DNA of 64,000 bases from Azorinus chamasolen (GCA_963576725.1 OY755252.1:44679552-44743551); one strand, 5' to 3'. Counted from the first letter of the stretch, positions 1-9,608 are shown. Numbers and translations are program-made. Notes: generated by a model not told the origin, from the sequence alone.

Positions 1-120
1 ACCATTGTGATAAATAGAGCATTTGCTCCTATAGGAGCAAATGCTCTATTTATCACAATGGTTTCACAAAGTGATTTCTATAGAGTCGTCAAAAGTCGTC
101 AATATGAGAGAATGGGTTAA
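1..120. mobile_element. T2 TTAA-type MITE, right part (cut by window start)
   Basis: Bases 1-62 are a perfect palindrome with no spacer, 31 bp per arm, centred on GCTCCTATAGGAGC. The element ends at 117-120 with GAATGGG followed by TTAA. The same ends and palindrome recur at 5909-6136 and 41769-41997. The left end lies outside the window. Confidence 0.85.
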
Positions 121-228
121 TGTAGGGCAAAAGTAATGCAGAAAGCTCATATAGGAGCTTTCTGCATGCTCACTCTTGGTCTGCATCATTAGATATTACT
201 GTTGCCGCTTAAGCCAGGTTCTACTGTA
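121..228. mobile_element. P1 pogo-type MITE, right part
   Basis: A hairpin with arms GCAGAAAGCTC / GAGCTTTCTGC lies at 137-168, and the CTTAAGCCAGGTTCTACTG terminal repeat ends at 228. The left part is replaced by the T2 element, whose TTAA coincides with the TTAA of the P1 palindrome. This indicates a nested insertion. Confidence 0.7.
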
Positions 229-317
229 TTATGGTTTCGGACACGTTATATTCAACATATATATTAAGGTAATTACACATACTATATTATTTGAAACTAA
301 TTAATCATACTTACACC

Positions 318-528
318 CAGAAAAGTCTCGCTAATACGACCTCTCCAAAGAAATATAATTCTGGTTTTTTTAAAACAGGTTGTACCTTAATGCAGCCAAA
401 GCGTATGCAGAAATCTTATATAGGATCTTTATGTATTACTTTTGCCCTGCACTAAGCAAGAACCTGTTAATACAGACTATTATGTTACATGTAATTAACT
501 ATGTGATGATATTAGCGAAACTTTACTG
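318..528. mobile_element. P6 pogo-type MITE, degraded
   Basis: The left end (CTCGCTAATACGACC) and right end (AGCGAAACTTTACTG) match the better copy at 11028-11232. The internal palindrome around 410-440 is eroded (AAATCTTATATAGGATCTTT). Confidence 0.6.
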
Positions 529-714
529 GATACACAACATATCTCATTTGTATTAACGCTGATCCCGCTGTGAAAAAATTTCAATTTTGTACTAGGACCC
601 AAGGTTATAAAACTAAGCCTGAGTCTGGAATCATTTTCAAGTATCTGATTGGTCAGATTCTGAGTAAGCTCAGACTCAAGCAAACAAAATATACCCTCGG
701 GGCCTGATACACTT

Positions 715-838
715 TAGATTACTTTCAATTCGATCCAGCGTTTGAGAAACTATTGGTCGAGTGCCGAGCAGCTTGGATCCAGATGAGTCGTCCGGTTATT
801 CGGTATCTCATCGGCATCGAATCTGATTGCAAAGACCT
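715..838. mobile_element. T7 element remnant
   Basis: The segment holds TTTGAGAAACTATTGGTCGAG and a decayed palindrome with GCTTGGATCCAGATGAG. Related pieces occur at 4780-4960, 34130-34260, 40560-40745 and 55760-55910. Confidence 0.5.
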
Positions 839-839
839 T

Positions 840-1083
840 TTAACCCTTTCCCTGTTCTATACATAATTTCAATACATAATGAATATTCATGGACAAAATA
901 GTTGAAATGAAATATGAAAGGAGGAACATTTCAGCCATTTTAGAAACTAAAGGAACAGATTTGTCAAAGTCCATTAGCAAATAGAGCTGACCCTGATCAG
1001 GCGGCTCATATAGGAGCCGTCTGATCTGGGTCTACTCTGTTTGCAGATACGTGAAAATGCGTTTACACGAAGGAAAGGGTCAA
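840..1083. mobile_element. T1b TTAA MITE
   Basis: The element starts TTAACCCTTTCC and ends GGAAAGGG followed by TCAA (a mutated TTAA). The palindrome at 977-1044 has arms GCAAATAGAG...CCTGATCAG and their complement around GGCTCATATAGGAGCC. The same type is seen at 6545-6796, 27388-27638 and 14135-14380. Confidence 0.85.
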
Positions 1084-1179
1084 GTCGTTGACAGCGGGAT
1101 AAGGGCTTTTACTTCGACAAATACGTTTTGACTACTTTAATCAAAGCTGTATGTTTAATAAACCATTTGGCCCTTTTTA

Positions 1180-1350
1180 CAGGAAACCTTCCAGCTGGCT
1201 TGTAGTAGGTCGTTGGTTCTTCACTGGTGTTCTTCTGTGCTCGAAACATTGCATTTTGTTCCGTGCATGGGTAAACATCTGAGGTCTTCTTCCTCCTGTA
1301 ATTAGCTGGACGTCGTGATATAACTGTCAAAGCGAAGTTAAACCTCGAAA
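1180..1350 (+). repeat. possible SINE-like repeat, degraded
   Basis: The segment has the word order of a repeat common in mollusc genomes: a GGTCGTTGGTTCTTC-like block, then CTGAGGTCTTCTTCCTCC, then a tail resembling TGTCGGTGCGACGTTAAACC (here TGTCAAAGCGAAGTTAAACC). Assignment to a V-type or Meta-type SINE is from memory of the family and is weak. An open frame of 73 codons on the minus strand here is not taken as a gene. Confidence 0.35.
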
Positions 1351-1650
1351 CTAGGAAAGTGTATTTGATAAATTAGAAAATAATTGTAGCTACTTGAAGG
1401 AAAGTACATTTAATATGATACAATTGGTAAGAAAGTGCGTATTTGATAAATGATACATTAACAATATAAAGTACACCAAAAGTGTTGCAATAACTACGAA
1501 AGCGCATTTATAATGATACGATAGCTATGAAAGTGCATTTATAACGACACGATAGCTGGGAAAGTGCATTCGAAAATGATCCAATACGTAGCAAAGTGCA
1601 TACAATAACGAAAGAATAGCTAAACAGAATGCATATGAAATATGATCTAC
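1350..1650. repeat. degenerate tandem repeat, unit about 32 bp
   Basis: The unit GAAAGTGCATTTATAA...GATAGCT is repeated about eight times with substitutions and small indels. The clearest four units lie at about 1495-1622. Confidence 0.7.
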
Positions 1651-1674
1651 AAAATTGATAAATACCGCGGGACA

Positions 1675-1888
1675 CAGTAAAAGCTCGATTAACCGAACAC
1701 TCAAAAGTGTGACATGTTTTATCTTTAACGCAGGTGGCAACTTAATGTAGCTTAATGCAGGGTGAAAGTTATGCAGAAAGCTCCTCTATGTGATTTCTGC
1801 ATGACTTTCACCCTTCATTAAGCAGTCACCTGCCTACAAAGACACACATTATTCATGACTAACATTTCGTAGTATCGAGTTTTTACTG
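1675..1888. mobile_element. P4 pogo-type MITE
   Basis: The ends are CAGTAAAAGCTCGATTAACC and GTATCGAGTTTTTACTG. The internal palindrome carries the TTAATGCAGGGTGAAAGT module around a core (GCTCCTCTATGTGATTT) damaged on the right arm. A duplicated ACTTAATGTAGCTTAATGCAG lies on the left. Confidence 0.75.
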
Positions 1889-1965
1889 TAAAACTGATGT
1901 TACAACTAGGAAAGTGCCGTTGAAAACTCATATTCCCTAGGTTTCGTTGCATGCATTAGTAATAA

Positions 1966-2030
1966 GTCACGTGTTTTGGTCTCATGGTTTTGTCACGTGT
2001 TTTGGTCTCATGGTTTTGTCATGTGTTTAT
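1966..2030. repeat. 26-bp tandem repeat
   Basis: Two exact units start at 1966 and 1992 (GTCACGTGTTTTGGTCTCAT + GGTTTT), with a partial third from 2018. The 72-codon open frame across it (1947-2165) is not supported as a gene. Confidence 0.9.
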
Positions 2031-2196
2031 GTTATTTTGGCAGCTGCATGTCGTGTTGGTGATGATGCAGGTGGTGCTCTCTACAGATTACCCAATGAAA
2101 GTGTTTTTCTGCAACATTTTGTAATGATTGTATACAATGCATATTACTTTCAGGACCATATATAAAATATGTATTTCAAGTATTTAAATCGACAAA

Positions 2197-2493
2197 CAGT
2201 TGAACTTCGATATCTCGAACACGGATAACTCGAACTTTGAGATAATCGAAGTAAAAGTTATGTGCTTCCAAATTTTACAATACAAAAATGTATCACTACG
2301 CATATCTAGAAACACGCGTGACAGCTTAATACAGATCGAATGTAATGCTGAAAACTCCTGCTATTTAGATTAGAAAGCGGGTGACTCGAACCTCTGTATT
2401 TTGTAAGGTCCGTTGAAGATCGAGCTATCGAAGGTCCGTTGAAGATCGAGCTATCGAAGGTCCGTTGAAGATCGAGCTATCGAGGTTCAACTA
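2197..2493. mobile_element. P5 Tigger-like MITE, expanded
   Basis: The left end is CAGTTGAACTTCGATATCTC and the right end GAGGTTCAACT. Inside are the TCACTACGCATATCTAGAAACA block and a decayed AATGCTGAAAACTCCTG hairpin arm, as in the P5 copy at 7395-7636. Confidence 0.8.
2405..2482. repeat. three exact 26-bp units inside P5 end
   Basis: AAGGTCCGTTGAAGATCGAG + CTATCG occurs three times with no difference, copied from the inner part of the P5 terminal repeat. The end of this element has therefore been amplified locally. Confidence 0.95.
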
Positions 2494-3038
2494 TATCTCA
2501 ACCAGCCCCTATGTTCTGAAAACTGTTAAAATATCGAGGAGACGATTCTACACAGAGGTCACAGCCTAGGGGCTGATGGAACAAATAAAGGAGTCGTTAT
2601 TGGTTAAAACTATACACTTACACATACTACAATGTACATGTATTTATGCTTGTAGTGTTTAGTATTTCTGATTTTCCTAGCTTCTAACATACCAAGTAAT
2701 CAATTTTGAAAATCCGAAAGACGCGGTATTAATTCTGAAAGTAGAAGACCCCCGAAAGCAAAAGCAGCAAGGCAGCAGGAGACAAGTTCACTGATATACC
2801 TGTTAGAATAGGGATTCCCGCTTCCAACATTTTGTAGCAGCTTGTATGAAAGGATGTATTTAGTGAATTTATTTTGAATGACAAATACGTGTATTGCCGA
2901 TCCTGGTCATTAGAAAAACTTTCAGATCAGGGTGTACACTGTTTGCAAATACCAGTAGAATCGTTTCCTAAAACATGTTTAAGCGGTTTGCAGCTTACTA
3001 CATGTAGTACATGGCCCTGGGGTACAGCAGTGGAAATC
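2494..3038. other. no gene; fragment of a palindromic element
   Basis: No coding signal was found. Bases 2505-2575 hold GAGGAGACGATTCTACACAGAGGTCACA, which matches one arm of the palindrome at 22509-22587. The rest is unassigned. Confidence 0.4.
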
Positions 3039-4028
3039 ACAGGGGTCTGGACCGCTTCATTGGGGTCTATATGTACTATATAATAACAAGGGTTCCAACT
3101 AGCAGAACGGATATCCGTGTACCACGAGTACAAATATGAATGTAACTCTTGCAATTTCAATGATAATTTTGTAATTCTTTCGGCAATGGAAAGCCAATAT
3201 ATTTTACTATCAAATAAATATAATCTTCTCACCGTAACTTACGCGCAATTATCAATCCAACAACGATTTTCTCAAAATTTCACGTGTTTTCTGGGTCATT
3301 GACAAACGTTCGTTCACCCCGATTTCACAGCCATAACCTGGCGATTTTCAGTTCAAAAGATGGTGTGGTTCAATAAAACAACCCAATTATATCACCAATC
3401 TCCATTTGTTTTGTCCTCTTAATAAATAAGCAACTAGCAACAACGGCCTTTCCGTCTGTCGTTATGTTTCTATTTCGGATGCTGCCATTTTGCAACAAAT
3501 TTGAATGGAGTCATTTCATTGGATGAGCGAAGGAAAAGTTGGAAAATCCGTGACGTCATGTACAATGGCTCCTTCCTCGATGATTTGAAGCAAACTGGCA
3601 AAACTCGCTAGTTTTACATCATTCTTTTGATGCTGGGGACTAAATAATTGGAGGTGGGTGTTAGAATTGATTCGTTTGATTGACTCACGCCATTTTTTGA
3701 ACTGCAAATTGCCAGGTTATTGCTGTGATATAGTGAAACCGGAGTGAACGAACTTTTGTCAATGACCCCAAAACACGTGAAACTTTGAGAAAATCATTGT
3801 TGGATTGATACTTGTTAATAAGTTACCGTTATAAGATTATATTTATTTGATAGAAAAATATATTGGCTTTCAATAGCCGAAAGAATTACAAAATTATCAT
3901 TTAAATTGTAAGAGTTACAGTCATATTTGTATTCGTGGTACACGGATATCCGTTCTGCTAGTTGGAACCCTTGTTATTATATAGTACATTGTACATATAG
4001 ACCCCCATGAAGCGGTCCAGACCCATGT
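3039..4028. mobile_element. foldback element with about 340-bp inverted repeats
   Basis: The left arm (about 3039-3360) and right arm (about 3693-4028) are reverse complements at high identity. For example, GGGGTCTGGACCGCTTCAT at 3042 pairs with ATGAAGCGGTCCAGACCC ending at 4024. The central 330 bp is unique here. TGGAAAT stands just outside each end (about 3031 and 4031), a candidate 7-9 bp target duplication with imperfect registration. Ends beginning CAGGGGTCTGG resemble hAT elements, while the long arms resemble MULE or foldback types. No transposase is present. The open frames at 2927-3302 run through the arms and are not genes. Confidence 0.8.
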
Positions 4029-4039
4029 GGTGGAAATGA

Positions 4040-4200
4040 GTGTGGTTAAAAAAACAAATCTTCATTTTTGTTTCAAGAAAAAGTTACAGTAACAAAAATC
4101 TGGATCCTGATGAGACGTCGAATTACTTGGTGTCTTATCTGTATCCAAACTGTTTGCATAGGTAATCACAGAGGCGACACTGGCAGCGAAATAGTAAAGT
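4040..4200. mobile_element. T3 TTAA MITE, degraded right part
   Basis: CTTCATTTTTGTTTC...GTAACAAAAATCTGGATCC leads into the palindrome GATGAGACGTCGAATTACTTGG and then GGCAGCGAAATAGTAAAG, a decayed copy of the T3 right end GGCAGCGAAAGGGTTAA. Confidence 0.7.
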
Positions 4201-4417
4201 ATTCATTCACGTTTCTTTACCAAAGCCAATCCAAGGCAATTCTAATTATTAGCATCAAAATAGAGCTTGACGGAGAAATACGATATTTCTATAGAGCACA
4301 TTGTCATTGTCACGTGACAAATAGATGGAACGTTTTAGTTACGCCGGGGACCTCTACCACGATCACTTAATGACGTCAAGGTTAAGACAGCAGATAGATC
4401 AAATTGACCTTTCACCT

Positions 4418-4590
4418 GAAGAATATTCATATAAGAAATACTGACGTCATGAACATTTATTAACTGTTTTTTTACATACATGTATTAACAGAGGATAGTT
4501 AGGCCATAGCAGAAACTGTACAAAGCAGACCCTGCAGAGTTCTATGTCTGCTCTATTTTCCAGATCAGACTGTTCCTGCAGGATATGATA
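4418..4590. mobile_element. T1 MITE fragment (reverse orientation)
   Basis: AATATTCATATAAGAAATAC, TGACGTCATGAACATTTATT and GCCATAGCAGAAACTGTA match the T1 right half reversed. The hairpin arms are decayed. Confidence 0.55.
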
Positions 4591-4779
4591 TACATGTAAT
4601 CTAATTACTATTCGTGGTATCAGTATATTTTACTTATATGTTCACGGAGTAAAGATTTACACCAATACCGTTAAAATAAGATTTTCTACAGTATTCGCCA
4701 AATTAGTCTGAAGTTGCTTTTAAATCAAATACAACGTCTATGGTTTGGTAATTTACGTTTCTAAACACAAGTAAATTAA

Positions 4780-4960
4780 TCTTTTCCCCGCTATCCGCCA
4801 CTTGACTCGCATTTGCAAACAACTTGGATCCAGATCAGACACCGAGCAACTCGACGTTCCATCTGGATCCAAGCTGTTTGACACTTGGTCAGTAGTTTCT
4901 CAAACCTTTAATTTAACCGTACATAGTAGAAATTGAACAGATCCAACTTTGGGCCGACAC
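4780..4960. mobile_element. T7 element fragment
   Basis: ACTCGCATTTGCAAACAACTTGGATCC is followed by a palindrome remnant (CACCGAGCAACTCGACG), GGATCCAAGCTGTTTGACAC and AGTAGTTTCTCAAAC. Confidence 0.55.
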
Positions 4961-5154
4961 TATTTTTTCACACTTGGGTAAAGTTTTAACCTAATTTTGT
5001 TCTAGCAGCAATGAAAGAGTAACAATGATAGTAATTACTTTAGTCGCCGAGATTTAATTTAAGATAATTAGCTTCCCAAACCAGAACGTTAAGCAAATAC
5101 ATCATCCCAAAAATAGAACTGAAGCGATTTAATCATTCCTGTGCTGGAAACCAG

Positions 5155-5236
5155 TCACTAACGCCCTTTGCAAACAGTGTAGACCAAGATGAGAGGGCTC
5201 CTAGAGGAACCCTCTCATCTGGGTCTGTCCTGTTTG
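5155..5236. mobile_element. T4 hairpin fragment
   Basis: The palindrome has arms GATGAGAGGGCTCC / GGAACCCTCTCATC, flanked by AACAGTGTAGACC and GGTCTGTCCTGTTTG. It matches the full T4 copy at 31259-31469. Confidence 0.65.
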
Positions 5237-5377
5237 TCTCATGTTACATGTATCTTTTAAAAGTCCCCGAATATTGACTTTCAGCTTGACCTGTTTGAAT
5301 TTTAGAATAGTCGTTTTGAAAACTCAGCGTTGAAAGGTTAAGATGCATCGAATTCACTTTGACGCTGAGTACATAAT

Positions 5378-5500
5378 GATAGGCCGTTAAATGAGTGATA
5401 TATGGACTCGGAGTCGTAGATAGGCCGTTAAGTGAGTGATATTGGGACTCGGAGTCGTAGATAGGCCGTTAAGTGAGTGATATTGGGACTCGGAGTCGTA
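5378..5500. repeat. three 41-bp tandem units
   Basis: Units start at 5378, 5419 and 5460 (GATAGGCCGTTAAGTGAGTG...). Units 2 and 3 are identical and unit 1 has two changes. Confidence 0.95.
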
Positions 5501-5733
5501 TAAAGAGGCGAGTTACCATTTTAACTCATAAATATTGATGCCAGAATTCGTGACTCGATGAATATTCATTAACTGTGTTTTACAATGGTCACTGTAAAAA
5601 GAAAATGTAACATCATACATATGACGTATTATAAACAAACGGCGGAGACCCAGATCAGACGGTTCCTACAGGGTGGATACCCAGATCAGACGGTTCCTAC
5701 AGGGGCCATTTGACCAGAGTCTACAGTAGTACC
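5501..5733. mobile_element. T1 MITE remnant with duplicated hairpin arm
   Basis: One palindrome arm, GACCCAGATCAGACGGTTCC, is present twice in tandem (about 5646 and 5668). The complementary arm is nearly gone (GACCAGAGTCTACAG). Confidence 0.55.
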
Positions 5734-6150
5734 TGTCTTAAGCGGTCATTCATTTATTGGAAATAGGAGTGTTAAACAGCAGGAGGTTAATTAATGCATG
5801 ACAAAGTAATGCAGAAAACTCCTATACGATGTTTCTGCACAATTTTCGACCTGCATTAAACTACCACCTGTCTTACAAACACATAGTTAAACCTCTATTG
5901 GTGGCCGCTTAACCCGTTCCTCCATAAATACGCCTTTCTACGCCTCTGTTATAGTCACTTCTTGAAACCATTGTGATAAATAGAGCATTTGTACATATAG
6001 GAGCAAATGCTCTATTTATCACAATGGTTTCAAACTACAAAATTCGAACATTTTCCTTTTCTCTACTTAATGCTCCTTTTCGGTAGATTTATTCCAAGAG
6101 GTTGGATCTCAAACATCCTATGAGGTAATGCGTTAAGCTAGGTTCTGCTG
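5734..6150. mobile_element. P1 pogo-type MITE interrupted by a T2 element
   Basis: It starts CAGTAGTACCTGTCTTAAGC and contains the hairpin AATGCAGAAAACTCCTATACG. The right terminal repeat is split: CCGC-TTAA before the insert and TTAA-GCTAGGTTCTGCTG after it. Confidence 0.85.
5909..6136. mobile_element. T2 TTAA MITE nested in P1
   Basis: TTAA at 5909-5912 and 6133-6136 are the target duplications. Ends are CCCGTTCCTCCATA and CTATGAGGTAATGCG. The palindrome GAAACCATTGTGATAAATAG...GCTCTATTTATCACAATGG has one asymmetric patch (TACATATAGGAGCA) at the centre. Confidence 0.9.
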
Positions 6151-6216
6151 TACTGTGTTTGCAAAGGTGTATAACGGCGTAGAAGTAGAAGATTAAGCAG
6201 TTTACTCTGGGTAGTT

Positions 6217-6300
6217 GGGGCAGGTGGTAGCTTAGTGTAGAACAAAAGTAACGCAGAGAGCTTGTTCCGATAAAAAGAAGTCAATTCAGAGCCTGGAACT
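6217..6300. mobile_element. P1 hairpin fragment
   Basis: GGCAGGTGGTAGCTTAGTGTAG, CAAAAGTAACGCAGAGAGCTTGTTCC: the left arm of a P1 palindrome without its partner. Confidence 0.45.
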
Positions 6301-6544
6301 CTTTACGTAATATAAACGCCGTTTCACGCCGTAGCAAACATAGAAAGAGGATACCCTTTTCAGATGACCCCAGCATGATCCGTCTGCTCAGAGTCTGCTC
6401 TGTTTGCTTGTGAAACAATATATATCCGAGTATACAGTTTCTGCTATGCACAAAAACACTTTGTTCATATGCCATACTGAAAATTATTCTAGTTAATATA
6501 AGTGAAGTCGTGGGATCTTATATAGATATCCACGTGGTACAGGT
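6301..6544. mobile_element. T1 MITE, degraded
   Basis: Decayed arms include GCAAACATAGAAAGAGGATACCC and GAGTCTGCTCTGTTTGCTTG, with the usual GAAACAATATA flank. The 64-codon open frame on the minus strand is incidental. Confidence 0.45.
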
Positions 6545-6796
6545 TTAACCCTTACCCTGTCCTATATTTAGTCAAAAGTGTAATACCTACCGAATATTCA
6601 TGGTAAAATAGTTAAAATGAAATATGGAAGGTACAACATCGTAGCCATTTTAGAAAGCAAATAATCAGATTCCTTTAGCTAACAGAGCAGACCCTGATCA
6701 GACGGCTCCTCTAGGAGCCGTCTGATCTGGGTCTTCTCTGTTTGCAAATGCACGAAAATACGTGAAAATGCCTTTATTAAGTAGGAAAAGGTTCAA
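6545..6796. mobile_element. T1b TTAA MITE
   Basis: The ends are TTAACCCTTACC and GGAAAAGGTTCAA. The palindrome at 6679-6745 is near perfect, centred on ACGGCTCCTCTAGGAGCCGT, inside GCAGACCCTGATCAG / CTGATCTGGGTC arms. Confidence 0.85.
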
Positions 6797-6847
6797 TTAA
6801 AAGATGTTAAAATGCAGTTCTTGAATATTTCTTCAGGTATAAATGCT

Positions 6848-7093
6848 GTAACCATTTCATTCATATAAACGTATTTTCATGTCGTTGCAAACAGAGTAGA
6901 CACAGATCAGAGGCTCCTATAAGAACAATCTGATTAGGGTCTGCTCTATTTGCTTGTGGTATATTATATTTCGGATTCTATATGTTCTGCCTAGGCCAAA
7001 TGTTCTGTGTTTATATGCCATGATAAAATTTAATCTAATAATATTAATGACGTCATCATTTCTTACATGAATATGCAACAGGTAAAGGGTTAA
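6848..7093. mobile_element. T1 TTAA MITE
   Basis: It starts at a mutated TTAA (GTAACCATTTCATTC) and ends GGTAAAGGG-TTAA. The inner order is palindrome, GATTCTATATGTTCTG, ATGCCATGATAAAAT, TAATGACGTCATCATTTC, TTACATGAATATGCA, the T1 consensus order seen in several copies. Confidence 0.75.
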
Positions 7094-7139
7094 ACATGTA
7101 ATAATGCTGTTTTTATGATTTTCTTGATTTGCTTAAAAC

Positions 7140-7312
7140 GCTTTCCGTCATACAAACACCTTTTTACACATTTATAAACAGAGCAGACCCAGGTCAGGGG
7201 CCGTCTGATCAGGATATGTTCTATGTGCTTATTGAACAAAATAGATCTAATTCTACATTTTCTAGCTATACCAAACATGCAGTGTGCATGAATATTCAAC
7301 AGGGAAATGACT
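7140..7312. mobile_element. T1 MITE, degraded
   Basis: AAACAGAGCAGACCCAGGTCAG and GGCCGTCTGATCAGGATATG are the hairpin remains. A T1-like flank AAAATAGATCTAATTCTACA follows. Confidence 0.55.
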
Positions 7313-7394
7313 AATCTTTAATCCCCCATATTACACACGGATAACTCATTCAAACTGAACGTTGGAGTCCGCCGAGGTCCCTGCAATAAACCTA

Positions 7395-7636
7395 CAGTTG
7401 AACTTCGATAGCTCGAACTTCAAGGGATCATACGAATTGCTTCGAGATATCAGAGGTTCGAGTCATCCAATATTTATTCTGAACAATTCTCAAGTTCACA
7501 GCTTAATGCAGGTCTAAAGTAATGCTGAAAGCTCCTGTAGGAGCTTTCAGCATTACTTTCAACCTGCATTAAACTGTCATATGTGTTTCTAGATATGCGT
7601 AGTGTTATCCGAGTTCGATATATCGAAGTTTGACTG
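7395..7636. mobile_element. P5 Tigger-like MITE, well preserved
   Basis: CAGTTGAACTTCGATAGCTC...ATCGAAGTTTGACTG is flanked on both sides by TA. The palindrome at 7502-7575 has arms AATGCAGGTCTAAAGTAATG / CATTACTTTCAACCTGCATT around GAAAGCTCCTGTAGGAGCTTTC. The terminal repeats contain nested inner repeats (TTCGAGTCATCC; GATATATCGAAG). No transposase is present. Confidence 0.9.
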
Positions 7637-7664
7637 TATATGCTGACGAAAGCCTTTTGCAATG

Positions 7665-7775
7665 CTTGATGCAGCAAACTATGCAGACCATGATAACAGT
7701 GTTCCTAAAAGAGCCCCCTGATCTGGGTCTTCCTTCTCTGTTTGTAAAACGTTGCAAGGCGTAATTATAGAGCAA
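7665..7775. mobile_element. T1 hairpin fragment
   Basis: GCAGACCATGATAACAGTGTTCC and CCCCTGATCTGGGTCTTCC...CTCTGTTTG are decayed T1 arms. Confidence 0.4.
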
Positions 7776-8046
7776 AACGTCAAGCAATTGCTCTAGCGGG
7801 ACTTTACGGTAAATATATATTGATTTCTGTTATCTCATTATATTGTTGCTGTGGTATTGTATTGTCTGTCATTACACTAACCTAATGTTTTTTTGGATTA
7901 TCCAGAATTTATTCCTCTGGTGTGACATGCGTCTTCCGATTGAATTTTAATATGATTATTATCTGAAATTAGTTTTAGAGATGGGGTTATATTACAATAA
8001 GCCCTGTCTGCCACGACCATTGAATAGAAGTCAAGTCTGAGCCTTT
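7776..8046. other. no feature recognised
   Basis: AT-rich sequence without repeats or coding pattern that I can see. Confidence 0.5.
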
Positions 8047-8280
8047 AATCTTTTTCTTCATATGGGTGTATTTTCGCGCTTTTGCAATCAGAGTAGACCC
8101 AGATCAGAGCCATCTGATCAGGATCTACTCTGTGTACCTATGAAATTATATGGATATGATCCTACAGTTTTCGTCTCAGTAAAATATTCCCTTGTTCATA
8201 ATGATATTATAAAATTTCAGCTAATTAATATTCATAATATCAATAATTTTCTACTAAATGTTCATGACGTATTGATATGC
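8047..8280. mobile_element. T1 MITE, degraded
   Basis: GAGTAGACCCAGATCAGAGCCATCTGATC keeps a shortened hairpin whose centre is lost. The flanks TACCTATGAAATTATATGG and TTCATAATATCA follow the T1 order. Confidence 0.6.
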
Positions 8281-8542
8281 TTAACACATCCCCTCATATT
8301 GACGCCATTTGGCGCCTCTGTAAAAGTCAACTTTTGAAACCATTGTGATAAATAGTCACATTTAAAAAGTCACCTTTTGAAACTCTTGTGATTAATAGAC
8401 TACGGAGCAAATGCTCTTTTTATCACAATGATTTGAAAACTATACATTTCTAAAAGGTAACCTTTCTCTAGTAAATGCTCCTTTTCGGTAAATTTATTGA
8501 AAGCGGTTGAGTCTAAACATAACCTATGAGGGGATGGGTTCG
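8281..8542. mobile_element. T2 TTAA MITE
   Basis: It starts TTAACACATCCCCTCATATTG and ends CCTATGAGGGGATGGGTTCGA. The palindrome is partly deleted and duplicated (ACCATTGTGATAAATAGTCAC, then GCAAATGCTCTTTTTATCACA). The 82-codon frame on the minus strand is not a gene. Confidence 0.75.
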
Positions 8543-8644
8543 ACAAGCGGTAGCATACGCGGAACTCTTGCCACGCTGAGTAACTATCACCAGCACGATC
8601 ACATGTATGCTGCAGTTCGCAAAATATTTCTCTTCCATTTCTTT

Positions 8645-8830
8645 TCAAAATAACGTCAGAGTGTCAAACAGCTTTGATCTGTTACTCGACCTTTCAGATG
8701 GATACAACTTTGTTTTTTGCATGTGTAATCACACAGTTCGCCATCAGCGTACACAGAGTTAGTGCATGACGAAAGTAATGCATACATCTCCCTTCGTTCT
8801 GCATTAAGCTGTCATCTGCCTTTATAAAAA
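8645..8830. mobile_element. fragments of T7 and P1 elements
   Basis: GTGTCAAACAGCTTTGATC (T7) is followed by GTGCATGACGAAAGTAATGC and TTCTGCATTAAGCTGTCATC (P1 palindrome arms). Confidence 0.4.
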
Positions 8831-8846
8831 TATACATGCTTTTTTA

Positions 8847-9073
8847 TTTACCCGTTCCCTCTTAGGCTGGTTTAGACCCAACCCCTTTGACGAAATCTAC
8901 TGAAAAGGGGCATTTACTAGAAAAAGGGAAATTTGTAGGATGGTGTAGATTTGTAACAATCATGATAAATAGAGCAGTTGTTCCTATGGTGCAAATGCTC
9001 TTTTATCACAATAGTTTCAAAAAGTGACTTTTACAGAGGCGTCAACAGGTGTCGATATGAGGGAATGGGTTAG
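8847..9073. mobile_element. T2 TTAA MITE
   Basis: It starts TTTACCCGTTCCCTC and ends TATGAGGGAATGGG-TTAG. The palindrome ATGATAAATAGAGCAGTTG / GCAAATGCTCTTTTATCA shows arm divergence and a core of TTCCTATGGTGCA. Confidence 0.75.
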
Positions 9074-9107
9074 ATGTTCGTGTTACAGAGGTGTTTATAT
9101 GTATACA

Positions 9108-9413
9108 GTAGAACATTCCCTAGGGCGGCCATCTATCAGCAAAGGAGATTGCTTAAAACACGTACCGGGGACGTAAAACATTGTGCTTGGTCTTTATTTA
9201 GCAGATGATTGATTCAGATGCTTGAAAATTAACCTAGACTCAGACTCGCATTCTATAAAAGATCGGTCCTTGACATAGGAAGTGTAGGAAACTCCTATAC
9301 GAGCTTTGTGTGTTGCTTTGTATGTATTACTTGCATTAAGCTGCTACCTGCCTTAAAGACACTGAATTATGCTTAGTTGTATTGGTTGCTTAAGCCATGT
9401 TTACTTGACTGTA
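9108..9413. mobile_element. P1 MITE, degraded and lengthened
   Basis: CAGTAGAACATTCCCTAGGG and the right end TTGCTTAAGCCATGTTTACTTGACTG bracket a decayed hairpin (GGAAACTCCTATACGAGCTT at 9288) and about 110 bp of extra DNA. Confidence 0.5.
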
Positions 9414-9464
9414 TATTGTATTAATTTGTTATGTATAGATTATGTGTTTTCTGATACATTGTAG

Positions 9465-9608
9465 AGATTAGAGAGTTATTCCGCTTGTTTGACACAAACA
9501 ATGACAGAAGCATTTCATTGACCGAACTCGGCAAAGCAATGAGATTTATGGGTATGAGCCCCACTCAGGATGAAATAACTGCCGCCATGAGAGCGCTCGA
9601 CGTTAATG
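9465..9608 (+). CDS. EF-hand gene exon, EF-hand 1 and start of loop 2
   Basis: The acceptor is CATTGTAG and the donor GTGAGT. The reading frame is fixed by GAG-TTA-TTC at 9473 and ends in phase 1. An alternative acceptor two bases downstream (exon from 9467) would remove one partial codon only. Helix residues IRELFRLF precede loop 1. Confidence 0.9.

Noticed and set aside
1109..1330. 73-codon minus-strand frame
   Set aside because: Antisense to a probable SINE-like repeat; no domain recognised.
2927..3232. 101-codon minus-strand frame
   Set aside because: Spans the left arm of the foldback element and unrelated flank; the homologous arm at 3.7-4.0 kb has no matching frame.
7395..7560. Hairpins as microRNA genes
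   Set aside because: The stems are spacerless palindromes without a loop of normal size and are multi-copy MITE parts. Small RNA data would be needed.
1..9464. Search for the first exon of the EF-hand gene
   Set aside because: No ATG followed by a short acidic LTEEQ-like stretch and a GT donor of correct phase could be picked out with confidence.
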